Origin: Saccharibacillus sp. JS10
Lineage (GTDB): Bacteria; Bacillota; Bacilli; Paenibacillales; Paenibacillaceae
NCBI RefSeq assembly: GCF_024436065.1
Contig: NZ_JANFNS010000003.1
Location: 248,001 to 312,000 of the forward strand
Reading direction: 5' to 3'
Length of the DNA stretch: 64,000 nucleotides
In this document: positions 18,596 to 28,902 of the stretch, one piece after another
Layout of the letters: each line of letters begins with the position of its first letter
How positions within the stretch are numbered: position 1 is the first letter of the stretch
The notes under the pieces: model-generated
What the model was told of the DNA's origin: nothing
Seen by the model: only the letters and a program-made list of their open reading frames with translations
The model's database searches: none
Program-made: the position numbers and the translations under genes

Positions 18596-20644
18596 TTAGA
18601 ATTTAAACTGGTTCATCATATTATTCAGACGCTCGGCACTCTCATTCGTTTTTTTCGCTTCTTCCGCAATCCCGTTCGCTTTGCTGACGACGTTAGCCGT
18701 TTTGCTGGCAATCTCTTCGGTGCCTTCTGCGGAATCGTTGTTCGAACTCGAAATTTCATTGATCGCTTGCGCCAAATGCTGAACCGAATCCCGCAGCTGC
18801 TCGCTTGTCGAACTGAATTCCGATACCATCCGATCCATGTAAGTCGCGTCTTGCAGATACGATTCGCTGGTACGGTGCATCATCGAGTAATCTTCGAGCA
18901 CGTTACTGCCAAGCAGTTCCATCAAGCGCTGCGTGAAATGCTGAAGATTTTCGACCGAATCCGTCACGTTACCCGTAATCGTCTGAATTTGTCCGACGGT
19001 ATTTTTGGAAGCGTCGGCAAGTTTGCGAATTTCATCGGCAACGACCGCGAATCCTTTGCCGGCTTCGCCCGCACGAGCCGCTTCGATCGAAGCATTCAGC
19101 GCAAGCAAATTCGTTTGTTGCGTAATTTGCAAAATCGCTTCGCTGAGTGCTTTAATTTCGTCAACCGATTTGGATTTTTCCAACGCTTCGCTTAAGCCGG
19201 ATTTCACTTCATCGTAAGCATTCGTTGTCGCCGACATCGAAGATTCCAGTACCTTTTTCAAGTCGCCCGCACGTTTGCTAATCGCAGCTGCTTCTTGAGC
19301 GCCTTCTTGCGCACCTTTGGAGATCGATTCAATCGCTTTGCCGAACTCGTCGGTAGACGCATTGATTTCTTGCGCGGAAGCCGCAGTCTGCTCCATGCCT
19401 GCCGACATATTTTGCGTCGTTGCCGATACGTCTTGGAGTTCGCGATCCATTTCATTGAACATCGAAGTGACGGTACCCGATACTTCTTTGAGCGATGCCG
19501 ATTCTTCGTTTACCGAGCGAATGATTTGAGTGGTACTCTCTTTCATCAGATTCATCGAACGAATCAACAGACCGGTTTCATCCGATTTTTTTTCATACCG
19601 TTCCGGAACCGTCTTCGAAAAGTCGCCTTGCGCCATAAATTCAAGCTGTTCGGAAGCTGCACGAATCGGACGCACGATGCCGCGAATCACGAAGAACAAT
19701 ACGGTCAAAGCAATCACCAATGCGATTAAAGCGATAATGATCATCGTCGTTAACATACTATTTAACTCATTCAAATAACTGCTGGTCGGTAAATAGGTAA
19801 CGACGTTCATATTCAATACATCGTTTTTGATAAAAGAAGCCAGGTAACGTTGACCGTCAATCGTCACATAGCCTGTCCCTTTTTCAGCCGTAGCCAGTTG
19901 GGTCAATCCCTCTTCGTTACCGAGTTTCGTAAAGTCTGTTTTGAGCACTTGGTCGGCATTTTGCGAAGCAATTACAACTCCATTATGATCCGTCACGACT
20001 GTAGAGATGATATGCTCGCCATCTTGACTGGTCACGCCGCTAAGCAGCGTATTCAAATCAAGCGGTAATGCAAACACGCTCAAGACTTTGCCACTAGCGT
20101 TTTTGACCGGAGAAGCTAACGCGATAGCAGGACGCCCGGATACGGGAGATGTCTGCAAATCACCGATAACCGGATTGCCGCTATCTATGACAGGCTTATA
20201 CCACGGCGATGTGGAGATCATATCTGTACCGACCGATGCTCCGCCGATTCCATCCAGATACACTTTGTCTTGATACGTGAAAAAGATATTTTCGTACAAT
20301 CCTTCGGAACTTTGCAATTTGTCGCTGAGGCTTTTCTCGATCCGTGCAAAGTCTGTAGCGTTCGTGCGACCTGTCGCATCTAACTGTTGAAAAAAGTCGA
20401 CAACGAAAAGTTCTTGAGCAATCAGGTTTGCTGCATTTTGCTGGGTAGCCACTACATCTTGAAGCTGAGCGACTTTATCGTTCGCAACCCGGTTTAACGA
20501 ATTGCTATTCAATTCTGTATAAGACTGCGTCGTGGTGTAGCCGATCGCTGCGATTGAAGCCACCATCGCAAGTACGATCGACAAAGCGGTAACCGACATA
20601 ATACGCACAAATAAACTTCGATTCATTCCTTGAAATCTTTTCAT
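18596..20644 (-). CDS. Methyl-accepting chemotaxis protein (Cache-HAMP-MA)
   Basis: 682 residues. The first membrane helix is at about 14-36 ([20 protein letters not shown]). A Cache-type sensor follows ([39 protein letters not shown]). The second helix is at about 288-312, then HAMP ([20 protein letters not shown]) and an MA domain with tip [20 protein letters not shown]. It is a transmembrane chemoreceptor for an unknown ligand. ATG at 20644 has GGAGAGGAG upstream. It is unrelated in its sensor domain to the receptor at 8648-10693, so the two should detect different ligands. It is monocistronic, with its own terminator. Confidence 0.93.
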   Translation of the reverse strand: MKRFQGMNRSLFVRIMSVTALSIVLAMVASIAAIGYTTTQSYTELNSNSLNRVANDKVAQLQDVVATQQNAANLIAQELFVVDFFQQLDATGRTNATDFARIEKSLSDKLQSSEGLYENIFFTYQDKVYLDGIGGASVGTDMISTSPWYKPVIDSGNPVIGDLQTSPVSGRPAIALASPVKNASGKVLSVFALPLDLNTLLSGVTSQDGEHIISTVVTDHNGVVIASQNADQVLKTDFTKLGNEEGLTQLATAEKGTGYVTIDGQRYLASFIKNDVLNMNVVTYLPTSSYLNELNSMLTTMIIIALIALVIALTVLFFVIRGIVRPIRAASEQLEFMAQGDFSKTVPERYEKKSDETGLLIRSMNLMKESTTQIIRSVNEESASLKEVSGTVTSMFNEMDRELQDVSATTQNMSAGMEQTAASAQEINASTDEFGKAIESISKGAQEGAQEAAAISKRAGDLKKVLESSMSATTNAYDEVKSGLSEALEKSKSVDEIKALSEAILQITQQTNLLALNASIEAARAGEAGKGFAVVADEIRKLADASKNTVGQIQTITGNVTDSVENLQHFTQRLMELLGSNVLEDYSMMHRTSESYLQDATYMDRMVSEFSSTSEQLRDSVQHLAQAINEISSSNNDSAEGTEEIASKTANVVSKANGIAEEAKKTNESAERLNNMMNQFKF

Positions 20645-20827
20645 AAAATTCTCCTCTCCCCGTATACGTTCTTTCTAAAAAAACCTACCTATTTCTTCGT
20701 CATTCCTATTCACAATATGTAGGGGTCTCTATACCTATTATTTGAATTTTGTTTGACGTCTTGAAGCGAAACGATTTTATTGGATAAACTTATATTTTTG
20801 TTATGGAAAAGGGCATTTATTTTGTAC

Positions 20828-20865
20828 AAAAAAAGGCTGTGCTCTATCGTCAAATAGAGAACAGC
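20828..20865 (-). terminator. Terminator of the SLH surface-protein gene
   Basis: GCTGTTCTCTAT pairs with ATAGAGCACAGC (one mismatch) and is followed by seven T on the minus strand. A second copy of AGAACAGCT next to it may give an alternative fold. Confidence 0.85.
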
Positions 20866-20893
20866 TAGAGAACAGCTTTTTTCTTGATCGCTT

Positions 20894-23800
20894 TTATTGT
20901 ACGGAAGAGACAAGGACTTGCACCGTCTCTGCTCGCGTCGCGTGCGCATTCGGCGCAAACTTGCCATCGCTTCCGCCTTGGATGATGCCAGAAGCGCTAA
21001 GCGACGCGACCGCTTCTTGTGCCCACGCCGGAATCTGTTCGGCGTCGGTGAAGCGACCGGGTGCGGCTTCGTTCGCGCCGCCTTTTGGCGCAAGCGCTCG
21101 ATACAGCATCGTCGCCATCTCGGCGCGGCTGATCGGGGCGTTCGGGCGAATCTTGCCCGAAGCGTCGCCTTGCACCCAGCCGAGCGAGGACGCTTCCGCG
21201 ATCGGCTGCTCGGCCCAATTCGCGATCGACGACTGATCGGCGAAGTCGGTCTTCGCTTCGGCACTGCCCGAAGCGGCGGTCGCTCCCGCCGCAGGCGGCA
21301 ATACGCGGGTCATCATCGCGATGAATTCCGCTCGCGTAACCGATTGCGACGGACGGAACGTGCCGTCAGCATATCCCGTTACCCAGCCAAGCGACGCGGC
21401 TTGGGTGATGACTCCGGCTGCCCAGTTGCCGGAGAGGTCAGTGAACGCGATAGACGGAATCGCGCTACCTGAGTCAGCGTCGCCGTCTGCATCCGGCGGC
21501 GTCGCGGTATTGCTCACCGCGAGCACGGCGAAGCGGGTGAAGTGATCGGTCGGCACAGTGATACACGCTGTGTTTACTTTTGCCGTACCGATTGCGTCGC
21601 GACCGAGTTCAATGATGCCACCTTCTACTTGAACCCACGGTTCGCCGGGGTTCGTCTGGTAAAAGACCGCTGCTTTTTCGTTTCTAGCGAGCTTCGTTGG
21701 ATCGAATGTCAGTGTGAGATTAACAGGACGCAAGAAGTTCGCTTGTACGGTTTTCTTCATTTCGTAAACGTTGCTGAGCGTTTTAACTGAGTTAGCGAGT
21801 CCGTTGTTCGCGCTTGGCAAAATGTTCATCGTAATGACCGTCGACGCGCTCGTCGCTCCGCTCGGAATCTGTAATTTAGCATCCGAACCGAGACTCACTT
21901 CGCCGGCTTGACCTGCGGCAAGCGTTAAGCTGCCCGTCGTTGAACGAGCCACTCCAGTCGATTCAACTGGCGGCGCAGTGAAGATTGGACTGCTCGGCGG
22001 TGTCACGACCGGACTCGGTAGCGTAGGTGTTGGCGTCGATGTCTCTTTTTTGGTAACCGTTACCGTTCGTGTTGCCTTTCCCGTCTGTCCAATCGGATTT
22101 TGCATCGAATATTCAAGCGTATACACGCCCGGTTTGCTCGTATCCACGGTTCCAGTGACTGTGATATCTTCGCTTAAGTCGCCGTGGAACGTGTCGGATG
22201 CGGTTGCTCCGGGATCAGCGAAAGGTTTTCCTTCTTCGAGAGTCATCGAAGCGGCTCCGCTTAGCTTCACGACTGGTGGTTCAATCACATACACCGTCCG
22301 CGTCACACTCGATGTATTACCAGCTGTATCTTTCACGTCATATTGGATTACATACGTCCCGGCTTGATTGGCGTCTACGGTATCTCCAGTAATCGCAATA
22401 TTTGCGGTCAAGTCATTCTCCAGTGCATCTTTCGCTGTAGCTCCTGGATCGATAAAGTTCGTTCCGATCCCCACTGCCATGTTGGTTTGGCCATTCAATA
22501 GTAGAATTGGTGCGGTTGAAAGATACGTACGTTCCAACATATTCGATTCTTCGCTTAAGTTGCCTACGGCATCTTTGGAAGCTCCGCTCAAAATCTTCAC
22601 AGTGACCAATCCTTGGTTGATTGGCACAATATCGAATGTATACGTACTTGGATTAACAGAAACGATATTCTCGACTTTCCCGTTTGTAGTTTGAATCTGA
22701 TCTTGATCCCAATCCGTAACTGGTTCATTGAATGTCGCCGTAACGTTAAACGACTTGTTCGTCGGATTGCCTGCCGTCGTAGTTAAATTCACTTTCGGTG
22801 CACGATTGTCGACCCATTTGGCATACGCAGTAAGATCGGCTGTAAGCGAAGTGTTTAGATCAAAAATCTCGGTCAATGTAGCATCCGTATACCAGCTTTC
22901 AAAAGCATATCCGTCACGCGTTGGATCAGCAGGCAACACCTGATTAGCTTTAGCCAAAGTCGTAGCATATACCGTAATCGGCGAAGGTAGCGTTCCTGCT
23001 GCTCCGTTCAGATCGAACGATACCTTGTATTTGTTGCCTGTTACATTTAACTGTTCATCAAGTGATACGGTTATCGTCCCTTGATTCGTAAGCGTACCGC
23101 TACCTTCTATCTTTCCTGCGCCTTGAATATTTCCTTGGTTGGAAAGTGTTCCGTTGTCGATAATCGTTCCGTTATTGATTACGCTAACTCCAGAAGGAAT
23201 CAGCAGCGATTGGTTGGTTGGAATTGTAAGTGTTCCTCCGTCTGCTATGGCTAAAACGAAAGAAGGAGTAGCAGCATTTGATCCTGCTCCGATCACATGA
23301 GCAGTTATACCGTCCTTTTCGCCTCCATATGCCGTAACTTGCCCCCCAAGGATATACAGGGTTCCGCCATCTTCACCATACAAAGCTGCTCCGATACCTA
23401 CCCCTTGATCGCCACCTTTGGCGATTACAGTTCCGCCTTCAATCGTAACAGCGGCTCCCGAAGCTGTATCACCACCTCCGCCGATTCCAGCACCTTCAAC
23501 TGCCCCCTGCGCCTTTACGATGCCACCTGTAATTTTGACAATGCCTCCATCGCCTTGAAACCCCCCGCCGATTCCGGCACTCAAGTAGATTGTATTCGCA
23601 GTGACGTCTCCTCCGTTGATGGTGATTGTGCCACCGCTGGCAAAGCTCCCTCCTCCGATTCCGGCACCTTGAGAACCACCTTCGGACGTTACAATTCCTC
23701 CATTGATGGTGATTATTCCACCTTCACCTTTATATCCTCCCCCGATTCCAGCTCCACTGTGTCCTCCCGTAGCTGTAACCGTTCCACTTTCAATCGTAAT

Positions 23801-24412
23801 TGTTCCTCCGTTTCCTCCATGTCCTCCCCCAATTCCGGCTGAAGAGTCTTCTCCCGTAGCCGTAACCGTTCCACTTTCAATCGTAATTGTTCCTCCATCG
23901 CCTTGAAACCCCCCGCCAATTCCGGCTGCAAGGCCTCCTCCCGTAGCCGTGACCGTCCCGCTTTCAATCTTGATCGTTCCTCCATCCCCTCTATATCCTC
24001 CCCCGATTCCAGATCCATATTCTCCTCCCGTAACATTCAAACTTCCTGTCGGTTCTCCTCGAATTGTTAGTTCTGATCCTACTGGAACTCCTATGCCGGC
24101 TTCGTAATCTCGTCCAGTAAGCGATAATTTTTTGTCTTTCAAATCCAATGTAATTTTCTTGCCACTCGGTACTTGCAGACCGCTCGAACCGTCTAGCAAA
24201 TCACTACCTAATTCAATCACGTCTCCGTCCACACTATTCATAAGCGCAGTATTCAACTGTGCCCAAGTATTCACTGTGCGCGTCTGTGCATACGCCTTCC
24301 CGCTCATCTGTCCAAACACGCCCGCTCCTACAAGCAATACGCATAGCAACACCTGCATTCCTAATCGCCACACCACACTTTTCCCTGCTCTTTTCACTTT
24401 CCGATCTTTCAT
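20894..24412 (-). CDS. SLH-anchored surface protein with Gly-rich beta-helix and Ig-like domains
   Basis: About 1172 residues. Signal peptide (VLLCVLLVGAGVFG, cleavage near AYA-Q), then about eight 30-33-residue repeats of the type AGIGGGxxGDGGTITIESG (about 110-360) that suggest a right-handed beta-helix. Next comes a Listeria-Bacteroides (InlB B-like) repeat (RDGYAFESWYTDATLTEIFD, LTAYAKW), an Ig-like domain, two DUF5011-like domains (GTYVIQYDVKDTAGNTSSVT and its relative), a Pro/Thr hinge, a ZU5-like stretch, and three SLH domains in the last 180 residues (VTGYADGTFRPSQSVTRAEF; IRPNAPISRAEMA; FAPNAHATRAE). It should be bound to the secondary wall polymer. ATG at 24412 is preferred over 24418 because it has proper spacing (7) from AGGAGG. 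Confidence 0.92.
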   Translation of the reverse strand: MKDRKVKRAGKSVVWRLGMQVLLCVLLVGAGVFGQMSGKAYAQTRTVNTWAQLNTALMNSVDGDVIELGSDLLDGSSGLQVPSGKKITLDLKDKKLSLTGRDYEAGIGVPVGSELTIRGEPTGSLNVTGGEYGSGIGGGYRGDGGTIKIESGTVTATGGGLAAGIGGGFQGDGGTITIESGTVTATGEDSSAGIGGGHGGNGGTITIESGTVTATGGHSGAGIGGGYKGEGGIITINGGIVTSEGGSQGAGIGGGSFASGGTITINGGDVTANTIYLSAGIGGGFQGDGGIVKITGGIVKAQGAVEGAGIGGGGDTASGAAVTIEGGTVIAKGGDQGVGIGAALYGEDGGTLYILGGQVTAYGGEKDGITAHVIGAGSNAATPSFVLAIADGGTLTIPTNQSLLIPSGVSVINNGTIIDNGTLSNQGNIQGAGKIEGSGTLTNQGTITVSLDEQLNVTGNKYKVSFDLNGAAGTLPSPITVYATTLAKANQVLPADPTRDGYAFESWYTDATLTEIFDLNTSLTADLTAYAKWVDNRAPKVNLTTTAGNPTNKSFNVTATFNEPVTDWDQDQIQTTNGKVENIVSVNPSTYTFDIVPINQGLVTVKILSGASKDAVGNLSEESNMLERTYLSTAPILLLNGQTNMAVGIGTNFIDPGATAKDALENDLTANIAITGDTVDANQAGTYVIQYDVKDTAGNTSSVTRTVYVIEPPVVKLSGAASMTLEEGKPFADPGATASDTFHGDLSEDITVTGTVDTSKPGVYTLEYSMQNPIGQTGKATRTVTVTKKETSTPTPTLPSPVVTPPSSPIFTAPPVESTGVARSTTGSLTLAAGQAGEVSLGSDAKLQIPSGATSASTVITMNILPSANNGLANSVKTLSNVYEMKKTVQANFLRPVNLTLTFDPTKLARNEKAAVFYQTNPGEPWVQVEGGIIELGRDAIGTAKVNTACITVPTDHFTRFAVLAVSNTATPPDADGDADSGSAIPSIAFTDLSGNWAAGVITQAASLGWVTGYADGTFRPSQSVTRAEFIAMMTRVLPPAAGATAASGSAEAKTDFADQSSIANWAEQPIAEASSLGWVQGDASGKIRPNAPISRAEMATMLYRALAPKGGANEAAPGRFTDAEQIPAWAQEAVASLSASGIIQGGSDGKFAPNAHATRAETVQVLVSSVQ
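23420..24070. repeat. Tandem coding repeats of the beta-helix region
   Basis: Imperfect 90-100-base repeats, each coding a GIGGG-turn and a GGTITIESGTVTATG strand. The three central copies are closest at DNA level (repeated ccgtagccgtaaccgttcca on the plus strand), so slippage or recombination could change their number. Confidence 0.8.
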
Positions 24413-24555
24413 CTTCATTCCTCCTGTTTTATCGTTGTTTTATGGTCAAATCCGCGATGTTTGCGATGCTTGTACGTTGTCTTCCGCAAGCATACAACGG
24501 TTACTTCCTTTTGAATAGGGTTCTCTTGACACGTAAAGTTTTCTTTAAGCACGCC

Positions 24556-24593
24556 AAAAATCCGATCACCGCTTCATATCGCGGCAATCGGAT
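24556..24593 (-). terminator. Terminator of the serine hydrolase gene
   Basis: AATCCGAT-tg-CCGC pairs with GCGG-tg-ATCGGATT on the minus strand, followed by TTTTTGG. It is 19 bases past the stop. The remaining 24413-24555 holds the upstream region of the surface-protein gene. Confidence 0.85.
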
Positions 24594-24611
24594 TTCCTTG
24601 TTCGTTCCTTC

Positions 24612-26735
24612 TTACTTCTTATCGATCGAAATCTTCAACACATCTCCTGCCGCTCCGCCGAATACAATCTTACCGCCTTTCGGCAAAGTGACGGTATCCG
24701 TACCCATCGCGCGGGACAATCCCACCGGCGTTCCGGCTGCGTCATAGACGGCAAAACCGGCTTCTTTCGAAAGGTCTGCTTTTAACGTGTAGCCTTCCAA
24801 CGATTCTGGAATCGTGAACCAACGCGCACTTCCCGAAGCCGGAATGGTCACGAACGACGCCGCGCCCGTATAGATCGGATTGATCGCATCTTCATGAATA
24901 TACGTGCGTCCATCGGCTTGCAGATATTCGACTCCGTTCTCACGGGAGAAGTTCAAATCGAACGTATCTCGTCCGTTCATTACCGGAATCTCGGCAATAT
25001 TCACCGCATAATCGGCATCGACGATCTTCGTGCCGTTGGCATAACCGCCGGATTGATCCAATTGGATTTTTTTCATCAGCACGGAAGGCGCGATATAGAA
25101 GAACGAACTCATTTTTTCGTCCAACGCGTAATACGTTTTTCCTTCGCGTTGTTTCCAAGTTGCGGCTACCGAAGGATTCACCTTATTTTGATCCAACTTT
25201 TGCGATTCATAAAAAGCCATTCTGGAGTTACCAATAGCCGGAAGCTGTATATCGCTGCGGATTCGCATATACGTGTGACCGTTGGTTTGCTTATCGAAAG
25301 CAAGCGCGGTACGTCCGTCTTCGCTCGTGAACTCGCCGTCTCCCGTATATAGATAAGATTGAGCCGGAATCATATCGCTCATTAACGCAGGCATTTTGAT
25401 CTCGTCATTTTGAATATCGATCTGACTCGTACTACCGACCGTGCCGTATAGCCCTTCATATTGCTTCATTTCTTCCGGCATCTTTTGCTTCACGGGCTTA
25501 TTGAATTTCGGTTCCGGCAATACAGCCGAGATCGTGCCGTTTTGCTGCATATACTGGAGTAAAATGTTCGTCGCCGCGGTCGTATTAAATACGGACGAAC
25601 CTCCCGATGTTACGAAAGCAATCGATAGATCGTGATCCGGCAATGTGATTAACGCGGAATGATACATGATCGTATCGCCGCCTTTGGTTGCTGCGCGGAT
25701 GTTATAATCGCCGAACGGCTCAAGATCGACCGAATCCCAGCCTAATCCGTAACCAAACGCGTTTTTCGTTTCGGGAACCCAGACGCCGTTGCGATATTCC
25801 GGTTGCAACATCGCGTCTGTCGATTTTTTCGATAACACTTCGGGATGCTTGCCGCTCAACACTTCCGAGAACAACGTCAGTTCTTCGGCTGTCGAGTATA
25901 CGCCGCCCGTGCCGAGAATATTCGCGTTTTCCGCAGGCAGAGCAGTCGGAACTCCCGGCAAACGAACCGGTTCGAGCTGTTTGCGATCAAAATCGGTAAG
26001 CGGCGTCTGCGTCGAAGTCATACCTAGCGGTTGACTCACATTTTTTTGCAAAAACTCGCTGTAACTCATTCCGCTCACACGCTCGACAAGCAGTTCAAGG
26101 AGTTGGAAGCCGTCATTGGCATAGACCGAATACTCGCCCGGATCGGATTTCAGACGTTGCTTGCTGAGTTCATTGAGCAGTCGATCATGATTTTGCGTAT
26201 CGTTATCGTTCATTAGAATCGAATTTTTGTAATGCGAACCGTACAAGCCGGATGAGTGATTCATCAACATACGGACAGTGATTTGTTTGTAGCGCTCGTC
26301 CGCCATTTTGAACTCAGGGATATAGCGTGTAAGCGGCTGATCGATATCGACTTTGCCATCGTCTACGAGCATCATCGCCGCAGCCGTGACATACATTTTG
26401 CTGACGGAACCGACGCCGAACATGCTTTTAGCGTCGATCTGTTGGGGTTTACCGTTATCGTCTAATGTCGTGCCACCGGACAATACGACTTTGCCATGAT
26501 CGCGAATCGCGTATTGCGCGCCGGTCACGCCGTAATTTTCGATCAATGCGGCGACCATTTCTTTGGCTTTGGCTTGCGCTGCGCTGTTTTGCATGGTCGG
26601 CGCTTTCTGCGTTTCTGTAGCGGAAGGGTTTGCCGACGCGGCGAAACTTTGTCCTTCGGCTACAGGGATTGCGAGCAATAAAGCGATAAGTGTCGCTGTA
26701 CTTGTTTTTTTCCAACCGTGCATAGATGGGTTCAT
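24612..26735 (-). CDS. Secreted serine hydrolase, class C beta-lactamase fold
   Basis: 707 residues. A signal peptide (TLIALLLAIPVAEGQSFA) precedes a beta-lactamase/D-Ala-D-Ala carboxypeptidase-like domain (about 45-400). The catalytic SxxK is seen as GVGSVSKMY, the YxN as YSVYANDGF, and the third motif region as TKGGDTIMYHSA. A C-terminal part of about 300 residues with beta-rich segments follows, of unknown function. Members act on peptidoglycan peptides, esters or small amides; the sequence does not tell which. ATG at 26735 has AGGAGG 8 bases upstream. It is a single transcription unit with its own terminator. True beta-lactam resistance should not be assumed. Confidence 0.87.
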   Translation of the reverse strand: MNPSMHGWKKTSTATLIALLLAIPVAEGQSFAASANPSATETQKAPTMQNSAAQAKAKEMVAALIENYGVTGAQYAIRDHGKVVLSGGTTLDDNGKPQQIDAKSMFGVGSVSKMYVTAAAMMLVDDGKVDIDQPLTRYIPEFKMADERYKQITVRMLMNHSSGLYGSHYKNSILMNDNDTQNHDRLLNELSKQRLKSDPGEYSVYANDGFQLLELLVERVSGMSYSEFLQKNVSQPLGMTSTQTPLTDFDRKQLEPVRLPGVPTALPAENANILGTGGVYSTAEELTLFSEVLSGKHPEVLSKKSTDAMLQPEYRNGVWVPETKNAFGYGLGWDSVDLEPFGDYNIRAATKGGDTIMYHSALITLPDHDLSIAFVTSGGSSVFNTTAATNILLQYMQQNGTISAVLPEPKFNKPVKQKMPEEMKQYEGLYGTVGSTSQIDIQNDEIKMPALMSDMIPAQSYLYTGDGEFTSEDGRTALAFDKQTNGHTYMRIRSDIQLPAIGNSRMAFYESQKLDQNKVNPSVAATWKQREGKTYYALDEKMSSFFYIAPSVLMKKIQLDQSGGYANGTKIVDADYAVNIAEIPVMNGRDTFDLNFSRENGVEYLQADGRTYIHEDAINPIYTGAASFVTIPASGSARWFTIPESLEGYTLKADLSKEAGFAVYDAAGTPVGLSRAMGTDTVTLPKGGKIVFGGAAGDVLKISIDKK

Positions 26736-26823
26736 ATCATTGTCCTCCTGAAATGTTGTTCGTTTTGTATGACCTCAGCTTATCGCAAGGCAAAGGACCA
26801 TGACCCAAAAAGGGCTGAAACGC

Positions 26824-26858
26824 AAAAAAACACCCCCGAACGACATGTTCGAAGATGT
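26824..26858 (-). terminator. Terminator of the sortase/two-component operon
   Basis: Imperfect stem (ACA-C--CGAAC with GTTCG-G-TGT) followed by seven T on the minus strand, directly after the kinase stop codon. Confidence 0.78.
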
Positions 26859-26864
26859 TTTTCG

Positions 26865-28142
26865 TCATTTAAAAGGCAACATTACCATATTATCGAAAAC
26901 GCGAGACTCCGCTTTGATCATCATATGGCCGCCGTATTTATCGCAGATCCGCTGAATATTCGTCAGTCCAAATCCATGGTCTTCGGCTCTGCGCTTGCGG
27001 GTATTCAGATCGGTCACTTCGCGTTCCGTACGATTTTGCACATGGATAAATAACGCCGTTTCGCTGGAGCGGATCCGAATCGAAATCCACCGGTCTTCGG
27101 CTTGCCGCACGTCTTTCGAAGCTTCGATCGCGTTATCGAGCATATTGCCTAATACGACAGACAGATCATACCGCTCGATCGCAAGTTCCGGTTCTCGCAG
27201 CGTAAGCTCGGTATTGATCTGAATCCCGTTCGCCCTTCCGACATTCAGCGCATTGGTCACCAGAGCATCGATCACCAGATTCCCGGTATTGACGCGCAAA
27301 TACGCATGATCGATTCCGTTTAGCGTTTCGCGGATATGCTGCAGCGCTTCTTCGCTACGTTCGCGCTCGATATATTCGGCAACAACCAGTAGATGCTTAT
27401 TCGTATCGTGAATGATGCGCTTGATCTCTTTGAAACTATGCACCGTTTTCTCGTAATTCGCGTCTTGATAGTCCATCTGGCTTTGCAGCCGATCATTTTG
27501 CAGCGTGAGCTGGAACCGGGCAATGACCGTATCGAGCATATACACGACCAGAATATTCAATACGATAAATCCGAATACGGACAAAAAATAATGCACGTTT
27601 TTTTCGCTATAAGCCGTGAATGTGTTCACCAGATAAATACTAATGACCGGGACGCTGAGAAAAGGAAGCGAAAACCGGGCTTCAAGCGGAAAACGGCGAC
27701 GTTTGACGACCAATCGAATGACTTGAATAATCGCAAACATCACCATACAGCCAATCAGTAGAATCGTAGACAGCAATATTCGCTCTGTCATGCCTTCTGC
27801 GTGGGATGGATTCGAAGACATCGACGGCAACAGCATATAGACCAGAATAAAATTCACTAACGTCAACAGCACCGCATACAAAATCGCAAACATGATCTTG
27901 AGCTTTTGCGGAACATCGTAGCCTTGCGCAACTAGAAATACGATGCCGAGTGCCATCAACGAAGAAAACAAATCCGGCAAATCCAGCATGAGGTACAAAA
28001 ACGTAATCGGCAAAAAAGCAGCAATCCAGTATTTTTTGGTTGGTTTACTTGTTTCTTTGCCAAATACGGAATTGTAAAAAAAGTGAATCTGCATGGCCAT
28101 CACAAGCGTTGTAATTCCATTAAACAGCGATAATAGCCACAT
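26865..28142 (-). CDS. Sensor histidine kinase, GHKL type (AgrC/LytS-like architecture)
   Basis: 425 residues. About six hydrophobic helices span residues 1-215, without an extracytoplasmic domain of any size. A coiled stretch precedes the phospho-acceptor region (RIIHDTNKHLLVVAEY, His about 247) and a GHKL ATPase domain with N-box VLGNMLDNAIEASKD and G-box-like DHGFGLTNIQRICDKYGG. This is the plan of peptide-sensing AgrC/ComD-type kinases. The ATG at 28142 directly follows the stop of the response regulator gene, and the ribosome binding site AAGGGG lies within the regulator's coding end. No agrB/agrD genes are adjacent, so the signal is unknown. Confidence 0.9.
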   Translation of the reverse strand: MWLLSLFNGITTLVMAMQIHFFYNSVFGKETSKPTKKYWIAAFLPITFLYLMLDLPDLFSSLMALGIVFLVAQGYDVPQKLKIMFAILYAVLLTLVNFILVYMLLPSMSSNPSHAEGMTERILLSTILLIGCMVMFAIIQVIRLVVKRRRFPLEARFSLPFLSVPVISIYLVNTFTAYSEKNVHYFLSVFGFIVLNILVVYMLDTVIARFQLTLQNDRLQSQMDYQDANYEKTVHSFKEIKRIIHDTNKHLLVVAEYIERERSEEALQHIRETLNGIDHAYLRVNTGNLVIDALVTNALNVGRANGIQINTELTLREPELAIERYDLSVVLGNMLDNAIEASKDVRQAEDRWISIRIRSSETALFIHVQNRTEREVTDLNTRKRRAEDHGFGLTNIQRICDKYGGHMMIKAESRVFDNMVMLPFK

Positions 28143-28889
28143 CTATTGGTATTCGCCCCTTAGCACCATAAAGCGGATGCACGCATCTTTCACTTCTTTG
28201 ACTTTGGATCGTCCAATCGGCAGTTCAATCCCGCTGGACATCACGACGCGGTTGCCCGCAAATTTATGCACATGAGACAGATTCACTAATACCGAACGAT
28301 GAATTTGCAAAAAACGACCGGCTTTGAGCGCTTCGGCGTAACTTGAGATCAGCCCGCGTCCATCGTATACCCCATGCGTCGTCGTTATTTTGAGTTTGTT
28401 TTTGACCGTAAGACTTTTTGCCGCTTCAATCGCGATAATATCGTCATGGCGTAGCACCAGATCGCCTTCGGCAGATTTTACGATCAGGATTTCCTGTTCT
28501 TTTTCTTCAAAGTATCGGCATAGTTTCAGCATTTTTTCTTCGAACACGTCAGGATCGACCGGCTTAAGCAGATATTGAAAAGTCATCACGTCGAAACTTT
28601 CCAACATATACTCCGCGTAACTGGTCAAAAAAACGATCTGCTCGCTTAAGCGCTTGGCGTCTCTTAATTTGCGCGCCGTCTCGATCCCGGTTAGCCCGTT
28701 CATTTCGATATCGAGTACCCAAATATGAAAAGGTTCTCCGCCGTTCTCGTAAAAAGACAATAATTCTTCTCCCGATGTAAAAGATTCCGAAGTAAACTCG
28801 ATCCCCGATTTCACCGACAACGTCAGCAACATCTGGCGTACTTCGTCTCGACGAACTTGTTCGTCGTCACAAATTGCGATCCGGTACAT
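28143..28889 (-). CDS. Response regulator, REC-LytTR (AgrA/LytR type)
   Basis: 248 residues. REC domain (about 1-120): acidic pair in AICDDEQ, phospho-acceptor Asp in HIWVLDIEMNGLTGIE, conserved Thr/Lys side (FLTSYAEY, QYLLKPVD). LytTR DNA-binding domain (about 135-245): DIIAIEAAKSLTVK, GRFLQIHRSVLVNLSHV. It binds direct repeats upstream of target genes. It is co-transcribed with the kinase (no gap) and with the sortase gene 13 bases upstream, so the sortase or cell-surface proteins are likely to be within its regulon. Confidence 0.93.
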   Translation of the reverse strand: MYRIAICDDEQVRRDEVRQMLLTLSVKSGIEFTSESFTSGEELLSFYENGGEPFHIWVLDIEMNGLTGIETARKLRDAKRLSEQIVFLTSYAEYMLESFDVMTFQYLLKPVDPDVFEEKMLKLCRYFEEKEQEILIVKSAEGDLVLRHDDIIAIEAAKSLTVKNKLKITTTHGVYDGRGLISSYAEALKAGRFLQIHRSVLVNLSHVHKFAGNRVVMSSGIELPIGRSKVKEVKDACIRFMVLRGEYQ

Positions 28890-28902
28890 GATTCCTCCTT
28901 AA

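Noticed and set aside
23690-24000. Regular short repeats considered as a CRISPR array
   Set aside because: The repeats are in frame, code for the beta-helix of a surface protein and have no constant repeat/variable spacer pattern.
24612-26735. Beta-lactamase resistance gene
   Set aside because: The class C fold is shared by many peptidases and esterases; the extra C-terminal domain and lack of a regulator make resistance unsupported.
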